A stretch of 40,036 nucleotides of DNA. Origin: Candidatus Poseidonia sp. (GTDB lineage: Archaea; Thermoplasmatota; Poseidoniia; Poseidoniales; Poseidoniaceae). The notes below the pieces were generated by a model. It was not told the origin of the DNA, searched no databases, and saw only the letters and a list, made by a program, of their open reading frames with translations. This document shows, piece by piece, positions 1 to 7,900 of the stretch. The translations under genes and the position numbers were made by a program. The stretch lies in assembly GCA_030827745.1 (NCBI GenBank), contig JAURDW010000012.1:1-40036 (forward strand). Direction: 5' to 3'. The stretch's first letter is position 1; every line of letters starts with the position of its first letter.

Positions 1-192
1 CACGAAGGCAAAAAACGTCAGGTCCGGCGAATGTTCTCTGCGGTAGGTCACGATGTTTTGGCCTTGCAGCGACGCAGCATCGGTGAACTCGACCTGATGG
101 AATTGAACCTGCCCCTTGGCGCGTGGCAGGAAGTGCTTCATGCCGACATTGAGGCCATGCTGACGCAACGGGCCGGGGACAAAAGACCTTGA
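1..192 (+). CDS. RsuA/RluB-family pseudouridine synthase, 3' end only
   Basis: Frame 1 is open from the first base to TGA at 190-192 and gives 63 residues. They begin HEGKKRQVRRMF, then read VGHDVLALQRRSIGELDL and LPLGAWQEV. This is the C-terminal signature of the RsuA/RluB/RluE/RluF family, which makes pseudouridine in ribosomal RNA: the EGxxRQVRRMF strand, then xRxxIGxLxL, then LxxGxWxxL. The catalytic aspartate and any S4 domain lie outside the window, so the exact target cannot be told. The family is typical of bacteria and uncommon in archaea, which suggests transfer. The next gene starts 34 bases downstream on the same strand. Confidence 0.8.
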   Translation, partial: HEGKKRQVRRMFSAVGHDVLALQRRSIGELDLMELNLPLGAWQEVLHADIEAMLTQRAGDKRP

Positions 193-226
193 ACAGGCTT
201 CGTTGAGGTCTGAGCAAGGTGACGGT

Positions 227-1408
227 ATGCCCGGTGATATGTCCTGGATGAAAGCACGCTACGACGAGTTGAACGAGAAATCGTTGTTGTGGGAACCGCC
301 AACGCTCGAAGGCCCAAATCAACCGCGCTGCCAGATGGATGGGAAACCCACCATCATGCTGTCGGCGAACAACTACCTCAATTTGACCACCCACCCAAAG
401 GTTGTCGCTGCCATGCAGGAAGCCACCGCCACCTATGGGGCAGGAAGCGGTTCGGTGCGAGCCATCGCCGGTACCATGGACATCCACCTCGAAGCGGAAA
501 AGAAAGTGGCAGAATTCAAAGGCGTCGAGGCCTCGCTCATTTATTCGGCAGGTTACACCGTCAACGTCGGCCTGATTCCGACCTTGGTCACGGGCCCAAA
601 CGACGTCATCATCTCCGACGCCCTCAACCACGGGTCCATCATCGACGGGGTTCGCTTGACCAAAGCGTCCCGAGCCGTCTATGCCCACAACGACATGGGC
701 GAGTTGGAAGCGGTGCTCAAAGCACATGAAGGCTCGGAACGAAAACTCATCATCACCGACGGCGTCTTCTCCATGGATGGCGACATTGCACCGCTCGACG
801 AAGTCACCGCCCTTGCTGAAGAACACGGGGCGATGGTGTACGTGGACGATTGCCACGGTGAAGGCGTGTTGGGTGACGCTGGAGCCGGCATCGTTGACCA
901 TTTCAAGCTCCAAGGAAAAGTCGATTTTGAGACCGGTTCGTTTTCCAAGGCGCTCGGTGTCCAAGGCGGCATTCTTGCCGGCACCGACATGATGCGCACC
1001 CACGCTCTCAACCACTCCCGCTCATGGTTGCTCTCCGGCTCTCAGCCACCGGGGGTTGCCGCTGCTCAGAAAGCGGCGATTGAGGTGTTGATGACCGAGC
1101 CTGAACATCATGCACGCTTGTGGGAGAACACGGATTATTTCCGCAAAGAACTCCAAGCTATGGGCTTCGACACCGGCGATTCCGTGACACCCATCATCCC
1201 CGTGATGTGCGGTGAATCCAGCACGGCCAAAGCCATGACCCACGCTCTGGGGAAGGAAGGCGTTATGGCGGGGGCCATCGTTTTCCCCATGGTCGCACGA
1301 GACAAGGCCCGCATTCGCACCCAAATGTCGGCAGGCCTGTCCCGTCAAGACCTCGATGATGTGTTGGCGGTCTTCGAAAAGGTTGGTCCCCAGGTCGGCG
1401 TCATCTGA
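227..1408 (+). CDS. kbl: Glycine C-acetyltransferase (2-amino-3-ketobutyrate CoA ligase)
   Basis: A PLP enzyme of the alpha-oxoamine synthase family, 393 aa. It should join glycine and acetyl-CoA to 2-amino-3-ketobutyrate, or run in reverse in threonine breakdown. Visible family marks are SANNYLNL, GSGSVRAIAGTMDIH, SDALNHGSIIDG, the VDDCHGEGVLG cofactor strand, and SFSKALG, in which K241 should hold PLP. The TMDIH stretch and the C-terminal ARIRTQMSA favour KBL over 8-amino-7-oxononanoate synthase, and no biotin genes are near. The frame is open from a TTG at 203, but ATG 227 has AAGGTGA just upstream and is preferred. No threonine dehydrogenase gene is in the window. Confidence 0.85.
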   Translation: MPGDMSWMKARYDELNEKSLLWEPPTLEGPNQPRCQMDGKPTIMLSANNYLNLTTHPKVVAAMQEATATYGAGSGSVRAIAGTMDIHLEAEKKVAEFKGVEASLIYSAGYTVNVGLIPTLVTGPNDVIISDALNHGSIIDGVRLTKASRAVYAHNDMGELEAVLKAHEGSERKLIITDGVFSMDGDIAPLDEVTALAEEHGAMVYVDDCHGEGVLGDAGAGIVDHFKLQGKVDFETGSFSKALGVQGGILAGTDMMRTHALNHSRSWLLSGSQPPGVAAAQKAAIEVLMTEPEHHARLWENTDYFRKELQAMGFDTGDSVTPIIPVMCGESSTAKAMTHALGKEGVMAGAIVFPMVARDKARIRTQMSAGLSRQDLDDVLAVFEKVGPQVGVI

Positions 1409-1410
1409 GG

Positions 1411-2022
1411 TCACTCGGACTCAAAGGCGTCAACGACTTCGAGCATTTCGGTGTCTTCACCGACCATCTCCTCGGCCTCACCGGTCGGTTCCTCCTTCGG
1501 TGGAATTCCAGCAAACGGGTCGTTCCCGTCCTCAATCATGCACAGCAATCGCCACCGGGGTGCCCAAGAGAGGTGAACATAAACGGGTCCGGGCAACAAG
1601 AGCAGCGTCCAAACGAGCAAGGCCGGCATGCCCACCAATCCGGTCCGGTCAACGGTGAGCAACGCCAAGCCGACGAAGGGCATTGGGTAAAGAAACGCCC
1701 TCGGGGGCGTGACGGGATGGCGTTTTGAAAATGCGACCAAAGCCAAGGACATGAAGCCCAAGAAGGCACAAGCGAGGAGCAGGAGGGAGGTGTGGTAGAG
1801 CCATTGGACGGCCCAAACATCGTTGCCCTCTTCGCCAAAGGCGTACGGGAGGAGCAACGCCAGCGCCACGAGCAAGCCGTAGAACGCCCCGATGTTGGCG
1901 GGGTGGTTCAACCAAAGCGGAAGTCGGGCGAAACGCCGAGAGAGTGAGGTGCCAAGCAGGGTTTCCTGCTCGTTGATGGCCAATTGCTCGACCTTGGACA
2001 TCCAAGTTTCGTCGGTTGGCAC
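1411..2022 (-). CDS. Unknown membrane protein, about four TM segments
   Basis: A 203-aa protein that I do not recognise. The soluble N-terminus of about 45 residues is followed by hydrophobic segments near GAFYGLLVALALLLPYAF, LLLLACAFLGFMSLALVAF, RAFLYPMPFVGLALL and ALLVWTLLLLPGPVYVHLSW. The last 45 residues are very acidic. The start is GTG at 2022, chosen because AGGAAGGG lies just before it; ATG 2001 in the same frame has no such site. The gene is convergent with the acetyltransferase, with two bases between the stop codons. It lies downstream of another small membrane protein on the same strand and may be co-transcribed with it. Confidence 0.65.
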   Translation of the reverse strand: MPTDETWMSKVEQLAINEQETLLGTSLSRRFARLPLWLNHPANIGAFYGLLVALALLLPYAFGEEGNDVWAVQWLYHTSLLLLACAFLGFMSLALVAFSKRHPVTPPRAFLYPMPFVGLALLTVDRTGLVGMPALLVWTLLLLPGPVYVHLSWAPRWRLLCMIEDGNDPFAGIPPKEEPTGEAEEMVGEDTEMLEVVDAFESE

Positions 2023-2079
2023 GGCCCTTCCTCGGGTGAACGGGTTTTCAAAGTAAGGGGTGAAATCAAGCGAATACGC

Positions 2080-2760
2080 TCATTCTTTCTTCCTAAAAAA
2101 CGAAACCAGGGGGCTTTCAATCTCCACGTTTTCCTCTTCTTCAAGCCACGACCGCTCAAGCAGGCCCGTGTCCATGTTTTCTCGTTCACGGGCGTCCTCA
2201 ATGGGGTCGGGGACATCGTTCACGGCGTCGCGCAACGCAATGGCTTGGTTGATCACGGCCAGGTGACGGACCATGGTGGGCGTGCGTTCCTTGGCCGAAC
2301 TGAAGTGGCCGAGCACGGGAAAGTCCAGCGTGTCTTGTGCGAGGCTGAAGCCACCAAGCAAGTCATCTGGAACGGTTCGAACACGATGCGGTCCTGGGTC
2401 GCACCAAGTTCCGTCTGCCAAACGAATGCGGAGGTCGGCTTTCCCCATGGGTTCGTCGTCCATGAAGGGATGGTGCATGTTCACGGCCAGCGGGGTGGTG
2501 GCATGGCTGCGGTACCGCAAAGCGATGGCGGTGAGGTTCACCACCAAGGTCAAGCCAGCCACGGCCGAGGCAACGAGCGCATCGATGGAAGCCCACGTCA
2601 GCAGGGCAAAAAGCACGACGGCAAGGCCGGCACTGCCGCCGAGACCCGCATTCCGTCCGTTGATGAATGGCTGTGCGACATGGGTTTGGATGAACGGAAT
2701 CATGTCCGGTGGCAACGAGGTGTCCGAAGGACCCATGCGGTCAGTATCGTGTTGGTTCAT
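2080..2760 (-). CDS. Unknown membrane protein with two TM segments and cytosolic tail
   Basis: A 226-aa protein of unknown function. Two adjacent hydrophobic stretches (about residues 38-75, including GLAVVLFALLTW and AVAGLTLVVNLTAIAL) form a membrane hairpin. A soluble C-terminal region of about 140 residues follows and ends in a highly acidic stretch and FFRKKE. The frame is open for another 35 codons upstream, but those lie over the 3' end of the DUF309 gene. ATG 2760 follows that gene's TGA after one base, so translational coupling is likely. The hairpin-plus-tail layout gives no clear family. Confidence 0.6.
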   Translation of the reverse strand: MNQHDTDRMGPSDTSLPPDMIPFIQTHVAQPFINGRNAGLGGSAGLAVVLFALLTWASIDALVASAVAGLTLVVNLTAIALRYRSHATTPLAVNMHHPFMDDEPMGKADLRIRLADGTWCDPGPHRVRTVPDDLLGGFSLAQDTLDFPVLGHFSSAKERTPTMVRHLAVINQAIALRDAVNDVPDPIEDARERENMDTGLLERSWLEEEENVEIESPLVSFFRKKE

Positions 2761-2761
2761 T

Positions 2762-3154
2762 TCAATCCCTCGCCTGCGGGAGCTGGTGGTCGGCGGCGAC
2801 CAACGACCATGTTCCGACGTCGTCTGCGTAGGCGTTGACCATGGCGAGGTGGGTTTCGATATCAAGGCCCCACATCGAGGTCCAGCCGGCCAACTTCGGC
2901 GCCAATTTCTGCCACTGCTTGGTCACGCCGGCCGTGTTCCTTCGCTGATGATGGAGAAGCAATGCTGCGGTCTGTATCAAGCCTTGGACGAGGAGAATTT
3001 CGGCCTCGGGTGCTTTTCGCTGTTTCAACGATTTCCACATTTCCTCCCACGCTTCATGGGCGTGCCAGAAGCGACCGTTGTTGAAGAGGTCGCAGCCTTC
3101 GGCAAAGTACGCCGATTCCTCGGTGCTCATCGGCACGGGGGCTGGGTCAGGCAT
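2762..3154 (-). CDS. DUF309 family protein
   Basis: A 130-aa helical protein. It carries the DUF309 core: a GCDLFNNGRFWHAHEAWEEMW segment (the F-N-x-G-x-[FY]-x-x-A-H-E-x-W-E pattern) at about 19-39, then LVQGLIQTAALLLHH. Members are small, mostly uncharacterised proteins of bacteria and archaea; the paired His/Glu residues suggest a metal or small-molecule site, but no reaction is established. The gene is followed after one base by the two-TM protein at 2080-2760. The 164 bases upstream, between this gene and the divergent gene at 3319, hold the promoters for both directions, though I see no strong TATA box there. Confidence 0.8.
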   Translation of the reverse strand: MPDPAPVPMSTEESAYFAEGCDLFNNGRFWHAHEAWEEMWKSLKQRKAPEAEILLVQGLIQTAALLLHHQRRNTAGVTKQWQKLAPKLAGWTSMWGLDIETHLAMVNAYADDVGTWSLVAADHQLPQARD

Positions 3155-3318
3155 GGATGTCCGTCAGCCTCGGGGTTTGAAACGCTTCGTTCAATTTGAA
3201 AGTTCATCATGCCTCGGATGGCGAGAGGCTTTGGGAAAGGAAATCCATCGGACCACGGGCCAACCGCCGCACTCTTCAAGAGGGGGTTTGGCCAAGAAGG
3301 CGTGTAAGGTGCAGACGC

Positions 3319-5274
3319 GTGGTTGAGTTGGAGCACGGAGATTTGCTGGAAGAGCGCCGAGGAGGCGTTGATGTCCTGCGGGTTATGGTGCGAAATTTGG
3401 CGGTCCACGAACAATCCGGGGCCGTTGAGATCCGGGCGGCAAACAGCGACGCACCCCGGCACGGTTGGCTCTTGTTTCGTCTCGGTCACCCCGTCATGGC
3501 CTTTCACGAAGGCGAGGTGACCGCCTCCGGACTCGATGCGCTGATGGCCATTGAGGACGATGCGTTGAACATCGATAACGAAGTTCGTTTGTACGAGTTG
3601 ACCATGAACGCCCTGCGAACGGCGATGGCCAACCATCCCGAAAGCGTCCTTCATCTCGAACACCAGCCTTCGGAATCTGAAGACGAGACGTGGTGGTCCT
3701 CTGTTCGTCTGCCAGCCACCTCATGGCGACGTGCAGCGCGGCTGGAAGACATCGAAGAGATGGCGCTGTCCTCCGAAAATCGACGCCGAGCCAGCCCCTC
3801 TATCACCCGGGAAACGCTTTCGCCTGGAGGGGTGTACTTGCTCGACTCGCCCGACCCGCATCCGATGATTCAATTGGCCGTGGAACTGGCAGAACGGGGT
3901 GTTCCGCTCTTGGGCTTGTTTGGACTGCCCCATGCCTCTACGGACGTGACCCAGCGCCTGCCAAGACCCCAATGTTATGCGCTGCTCTCTCCGCACGGTG
4001 GGTACGACGTGCTGGAAGACAGAGCGGCGCTTTTATCGGCGGTGAACGGCTTTCAATGGGGGAACGAACGAAGTGTTCTGGTTCTTGATGGCCTTGACCG
4101 CCTCGGCAACGCCTTTGGAGACGATGTCATGCTGAACCTCTTCCGTTCCCTGTGCGACGGGGCTCGTTTCAACGACCATGCCATCTTGTGTTCCACCGAC
4201 CTTGAAATGTTTGATACCTCTATTCGTCACGGTTTGTTGAGCGAAGTCACCGTCCTCCGCAGGGCCACCCTCGACGCTTGGCTGGATGAGCCCGATTTGC
4301 TTTGGGACGAACCCTTTTTGCTCGCACCCGACGAAGAGGAAGAGCAGTGGTTGGCCGCCCAAATTCAACATCAAGGCGCAAAGTTAGGCGCCGCTGCCTC
4401 CGGCATGGATGCTCCCCTCGAGGGTGGGAGCGTGACGGTCGATGACGAAACGCGCGCAGAGGCCACCGCTGCGCTCACGGAAGTTGTGGGCGGCTGGGAA
4501 GAGAACACCTCACCGACATCAGCTTCCAACGCTGATGGCGCCGTTCCATCCTCGGGTACGCCGATTGGAGAGACGGCGTGGCGCCCTCACGGTGAGGCCT
4601 CTTTCAACGAAGGCCGTTTCATCACCGAATCCCCACGGTTCAAGGGGGAACCCGACCCGTTGGAGCCCACCGCTCCTCCTCGTCGCCCCTTGGTGGAAAA
4701 GAGCGAAATTCTTCCCTCCTCCCCAAAGATGAGGCAGGCACAGCGCCTTCCGAGCAGAAAAAAATCGCCTGCCCTTCCCGAGCCTCGAGCGAGTGACCAA
4801 TCGCGACAAACAGCAGGCCTTGCTCACTTGAATGCTGAGCTCCCTGATTGGCCCGAACCCCACCGGCCTCATGATGCCTATCGCAAAGAAAACATGGACG
4901 CCTTCTCCCGACGCCAAACCGAAGCGGCTGAACGCCAGGGCGCTCGCATGCTTCCCCGTTCGTCGGCTCAGCTTCGGGAGGCGGTCGCCGCTTCACCCGA
5001 GGTCGGCCAGACGGCGCTCCCCTCTCCGCCACGTTTCCAAACCGTGACCTTGCCTTCCGACGGCGATGGAGAACCGCTTCCGAGCAGTTTGATTCCCGTT
5101 AACCGAGAGGCTTCCAAACCTTCCCGAGAAACAGCACAACTCGAGCAAAAAGTCGTTGATATGGAGGCCCTCTACGAGGCGTGGACTGCCTACGAGGAAA
5201 AGGACTTGGAGTCAAGTGCTCTTTACAACGAGAAAGGCGAAGCCCTGAAACGCTACAAGGGTGATGGGCCGTGA
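3319..5274 (+). CDS. DUF4388-like / DUF835-like protein with long disordered C-terminal region
   Basis: A 651-aa soluble protein. Residues about 10-115 resemble the DUF4388 (PatA N-terminal-like) fold: GAVEIRAAN, then HGWLLFRLGHPVMAFHEGE and GLDAL. Residues about 170-320 look like archaeal DUF835: LSPGGVYLLDSPDP, the VLVLDGLDRLGNAFGDD strand-turn-helix and the helix NLFRSLCDGARFND. About 300 residues follow that are rich in Pro, Ser, Glu and Arg and look disordered, ending in a charged helix. The frame opens at a TTG at 3196, but GTG 3319 has TAAGGTG eight bases before it and matches the domain start. Its stop overlaps the GTG of the next gene (GTGA), so the two are coupled. DUF835 proteins are linked to archaeal signalling; the role here is unknown. 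Confidence 0.75.
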   Translation: MVELEHGDLLEERRGGVDVLRVMVRNLAVHEQSGAVEIRAANSDAPRHGWLLFRLGHPVMAFHEGEVTASGLDALMAIEDDALNIDNEVRLYELTMNALRTAMANHPESVLHLEHQPSESEDETWWSSVRLPATSWRRAARLEDIEEMALSSENRRRASPSITRETLSPGGVYLLDSPDPHPMIQLAVELAERGVPLLGLFGLPHASTDVTQRLPRPQCYALLSPHGGYDVLEDRAALLSAVNGFQWGNERSVLVLDGLDRLGNAFGDDVMLNLFRSLCDGARFNDHAILCSTDLEMFDTSIRHGLLSEVTVLRRATLDAWLDEPDLLWDEPFLLAPDEEEEQWLAAQIQHQGAKLGAAASGMDAPLEGGSVTVDDETRAEATAALTEVVGGWEENTSPTSASNADGAVPSSGTPIGETAWRPHGEASFNEGRFITESPRFKGEPDPLEPTAPPRRPLVEKSEILPSSPKMRQAQRLPSRKKSPALPEPRASDQSRQTAGLAHLNAELPDWPEPHRPHDAYRKENMDAFSRRQTEAAERQGARMLPRSSAQLREAVAASPEVGQTALPSPPRFQTVTLPSDGDGEPLPSSLIPVNREASKPSRETAQLEQKVVDMEALYEAWTAYEEKDLESSALYNEKGEALKRYKGDGP

Positions 5275-7310
5275 GCACGCCAACCAAACTGCGTTCGGTC
5301 CTTGAAGACGCAAAGCGACACCTCGGCGAGCGGGCGACTGAACCCCCGTTGCCCTCAGCGCCTCTGCAGGACAAGGCCAAGACCAATCACGAACCGGCTC
5401 GCTCAAAATTGAACACGCTTCGAGGTGTGGCCTCGGTTGAACCACGCCGCCTGTCGGTGTTTCAGCGCGTCGGTGTTCCCCAGCGGCCCACCTACGACTT
5501 GATCGCTGAACGCGTTCTTGGACCGGATGTCCCCCAACACCGTACGTTTCTCGACAAAGGTTCAACCTACGCTGACCATGTCGCCACACGCTTGCGTCAC
5601 CTGCAGGAGCGCCTGAACGCCCAACCGATTGACGAGGAAAACCTCGGCCGAGAATCGGATTTTGTGGGTGTCGAAAACGATGGGCGCCCCGTTTGGAGTC
5701 AGGTGCTGGCGCACCAGCGTGGACGAGCGTCGCATGCACTCCTTGGCGAAAGCGAATTTGACTCTACGCCTCTGCCATCTCCCGCTGTGGCCCACCGGGG
5801 GCCTCTTCCGAAATGGCCCGCTCGGTTATCGTGGTCTGCCCAAAGGACCTTCAAGCAATGGTTCGTCGCTGAAGAAAACTTTGACGCCACGCGCCTGTGC
5901 GAGGCGGTGGTGGACGGTCCAGGACAACGCTTCAACCCCCTCCTTCTTTCGGGGGAAGCCGCCGCAGGCACTTCGCTGCTTCTCCATGCCACCGGTCAGG
6001 CGTTGCTTCGCCGAAACGAAGGGCACGTCCTCATCGTCACTGCGGCCGACCTTCACGGTGTCGACCCAACCGACGCTCTCTGGCAGGAAGCGTTGCCGGA
6101 TGCAACGGCCCTGCTTGTGGACGATGTCCACATGTTTGCAACGCATGAGGTGTGGAAGCACCAGCTCGGGGTGCTTTTGGACCAGGCTCTGAACATGGGT
6201 GTCCATGTGGTGGCGGGCGGTCGATTGCCCATCGAGGCCTTTCCCTCCTCGCGCTTGAAAGAGGTGATGCTCCATGCGACAAAGGCCTCCATTCATCCAC
6301 CCTCGGTCGGGACACTCATGGCCTATGCTCGGTGGCGGTGCGTGCAAAAAAACATGCTGTTGGCCGACACCCACCTCGCCCAAGTGGCCCGCGAATCTTC
6401 AGCAAGTTGGTCCAGCGTTGATGGTCGCCTGGACCGCATCGCCCTCGCTCTTGAAGGGGGGGCCGTCCTCCTGGACCACGACGACCTCCATGTCGTGCTT
6501 GGTGATGGTCCTGCCCCCGAGGATTCCGACCTTGAACGCCAACGTGTTGAAGACGTGGCTGCGGCGATGGTTGGCGATGTCCTCGACAGCGTTTATGCAA
6601 GCGTTGAGACCGGCGGCATTGATTTGAAATCCAAGATTGAGCCTTGGGGCGAGGACGATTATGTCCCGCCTTCCCTTGACGAGGACCTCGCAGCCTCCCA
6701 CCACACCACCTCCTTTGAAAACCGCCTCCGTGAGACCATTGAGCATGTCACGCCCGGCCGTCCATCGACCTTGGACGTTCATGAACGCGACCAGTACTTG
6801 GTCTCCAATCGGGAAACGCTGAACGTTGCGGACGTTGAGCGGGCCGTGGATATCCTCATCGACCTTGACGAAGGCATCGATGCTCGGTTGCAGACAACCG
6901 AGCAAACCAGCGTCACTGCCGCCACCGAGTTGAGCAGCCTCGAAGAGAGCATGGTGGCGCTCGGTCAGCGGGCGTTGGAGGCGGATATTGACGAACTCAT
7001 CACCATTGCCGACGAACTTCGCACCATCGAGGAGCGCTTGGTTGAACTTGACCCCGAGCGGGAGCCGTTGCCGCCGTATGAAGAGAACCTCCCCGCTCAG
7101 GTCAAGCGAAAGGTCGGCCGGCGACGGGCACCAAAGAAAACGCCCCCCTCCACCTCCCCCCTCGATTCGTACGAGCCTGAAGGTGAGTGGAACATCGACG
7201 ATGTGGGCATCTCGGCGGACGACCTCCTGCAGGAAGAAGCCAGTCCCAAAACCCCGACACGCCTCGCGCGTCTCCGTCCAAAAACGGTGTTGGTGGGTGA
7301 AGAGGAATGA
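5271..7310 (+). CDS. Large protein with a DnaA/Hda-like AAA+ domain (degenerate Walker A)
   Basis: A 679-aa protein starting at GTG within the GTGA overlap. Residues about 190-410 follow the bacterial DnaA ATPase core in order: TFKQWFVAEEN (DnaA TFxxFVxGxxN), FNPLLLSG before the P-loop, ALLVDDVHMF as Walker B (D284, D285), a GGRLP sensor-1-like strand, SSRLKE where DnaA has its arginine-finger segment, SIHPPSVGTLMAY (DnaA IxPPxxxTR) and a VDGRLDRIALAL lid helix. The P-loop reads GEAAAGTS (228-235), with Thr in place of the lysine. The sensor-2 arginine is also not evident. No DnaA domain IV helix-turn-helix is seen; the C-terminal 270 residues are acidic and helical. ATP hydrolysis is doubtful. 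Archaeal initiation normally uses Orc1/Cdc6, so its role is open. Confidence 0.75.
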   Translation: MSTPTKLRSVLEDAKRHLGERATEPPLPSAPLQDKAKTNHEPARSKLNTLRGVASVEPRRLSVFQRVGVPQRPTYDLIAERVLGPDVPQHRTFLDKGSTYADHVATRLRHLQERLNAQPIDEENLGRESDFVGVENDGRPVWSQVLAHQRGRASHALLGESEFDSTPLPSPAVAHRGPLPKWPARLSWSAQRTFKQWFVAEENFDATRLCEAVVDGPGQRFNPLLLSGEAAAGTSLLLHATGQALLRRNEGHVLIVTAADLHGVDPTDALWQEALPDATALLVDDVHMFATHEVWKHQLGVLLDQALNMGVHVVAGGRLPIEAFPSSRLKEVMLHATKASIHPPSVGTLMAYARWRCVQKNMLLADTHLAQVARESSASWSSVDGRLDRIALALEGGAVLLDHDDLHVVLGDGPAPEDSDLERQRVEDVAAAMVGDVLDSVYASVETGGIDLKSKIEPWGEDDYVPPSLDEDLAASHHTTSFENRLRETIEHVTPGRPSTLDVHERDQYLVSNRETLNVADVERAVDILIDLDEGIDARLQTTEQTSVTAATELSSLEESMVALGQRALEADIDELITIADELRTIEERLVELDPEREPLPPYEENLPAQVKRKVGRRRAPKKTPPSTSPLDSYEPEGEWNIDDVGISADDLLQEEASPKTPTRLARLRPKTVLVGEEE

Positions 7311-7783
7311 GGGCGCCTTGGTGGATGGAAGGCGTGGCCTTCCAGTGCCAGCCCAACTGCGGACGGTGCTGCGATCAACCAGGAGGGATCGTTTACCTCT
7401 CACCCGACGATGCTCAACGGTTGGCGCATCACGCCGGTCTCGACGTGGAGGCTTGGTTGGAACGGGATGCTCGCCAGACCTTCGACGGGCGCTATGTCCT
7501 CAAGAGCCGAGAGGACGACGGTGTCTGCATTCACCTCAACGAGCAGAAGCAATGTTCCGTCTACGAGGTTCGACCACAACAATGCAAGGCCTTTCCGTGG
7601 TGGGGTGAGAACCTCGCCACACCTGCGGCATGGGGCAACACGAAGCGTTCCTGTCCCGGAATCGATGCAGAGGATGCCCTTGTTGTGGACGGTCAAACCA
7701 TTCGCCTGCATGTCTTCGCCGACCGCACCTCCACCAAAGGCTTCCGCGAATGGCCCGTGGTGAAGAGACGATGGAACCGTTGA
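7307..7783 (+). CDS. YkgJ-family CxxCC metal-cluster protein
   Basis: A 158-aa protein of the YkgJ zinc/iron-chelating family. It shows CQPNCGRCC near residues 14-22, the family's first cysteine group, then CIHLNEQKQCSVYEVRPQQC with the conserved [YF]xxRPxxC ending, a KAFPWW stretch and a later CPG. The family is thought to bind Zn2+ or an iron cluster; substrates are mostly unknown. The ATG overlaps the TGA of the DnaA-like gene (ATGA), so this is the third gene of a coupled operon. A hairpin and T-run follow its stop. Confidence 0.85.
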   Translation: MRAPWWMEGVAFQCQPNCGRCCDQPGGIVYLSPDDAQRLAHHAGLDVEAWLERDARQTFDGRYVLKSREDDGVCIHLNEQKQCSVYEVRPQQCKAFPWWGENLATPAAWGNTKRSCPGIDAEDALVVDGQTIRLHVFADRTSTKGFREWPVVKRRWNR

Positions 7784-7788
7784 CCTGC

Positions 7789-7829
7789 GGCGGTGTAGGT
7801 CGCCACACCGCTCGCTGATGGCGTTTTTT
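7789..7829 (+). terminator. Hairpin plus T6, probable terminator of the 3319-7783 operon
   Basis: GGCGGTGT (7789-7796) pairs with ACACCGCT (7805-7812), one G-T pair, over an 8-nt loop. Six T follow at 7824-7829. It sits five bases after the stop of the CxxCC gene and before the citrate synthase promoter. Archaeal termination depends mainly on the T-run, so the hairpin may be incidental. Confidence 0.5.
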
Positions 7830-7841
7830 GGATGAGCCGCC

Positions 7842-7848
7842 TTTATAC
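7842..7848 (+). promoter_or_regulatory. TATA box for citrate synthase
   Basis: TTTATAC lies in an otherwise GC-rich gap. With the usual archaeal spacing, transcription would begin near 7871. This leaves a leader of about 30 nt holding AAGGAG at 7887-7892, eight bases before ATG 7901. Confidence 0.5.
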
Positions 7849-7900
7849 GAAACATGGCTGTCGGCGTCTTTGAGGGCGAAGAATGGAAGGAGATGAACCG

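Noticed and set aside
3196-3318. Upstream extension of the DUF835-like gene from TTG 3196
   Set aside because: The 41 codons are Arg-rich with no domain, and GTG 3319 has a good ribosome site at normal spacing.
6399-7403. 334-codon minus-strand frame opposite the DnaA-like gene
   Set aside because: It crosses the coupled gene junction at 7307 and has no recognisable domain.
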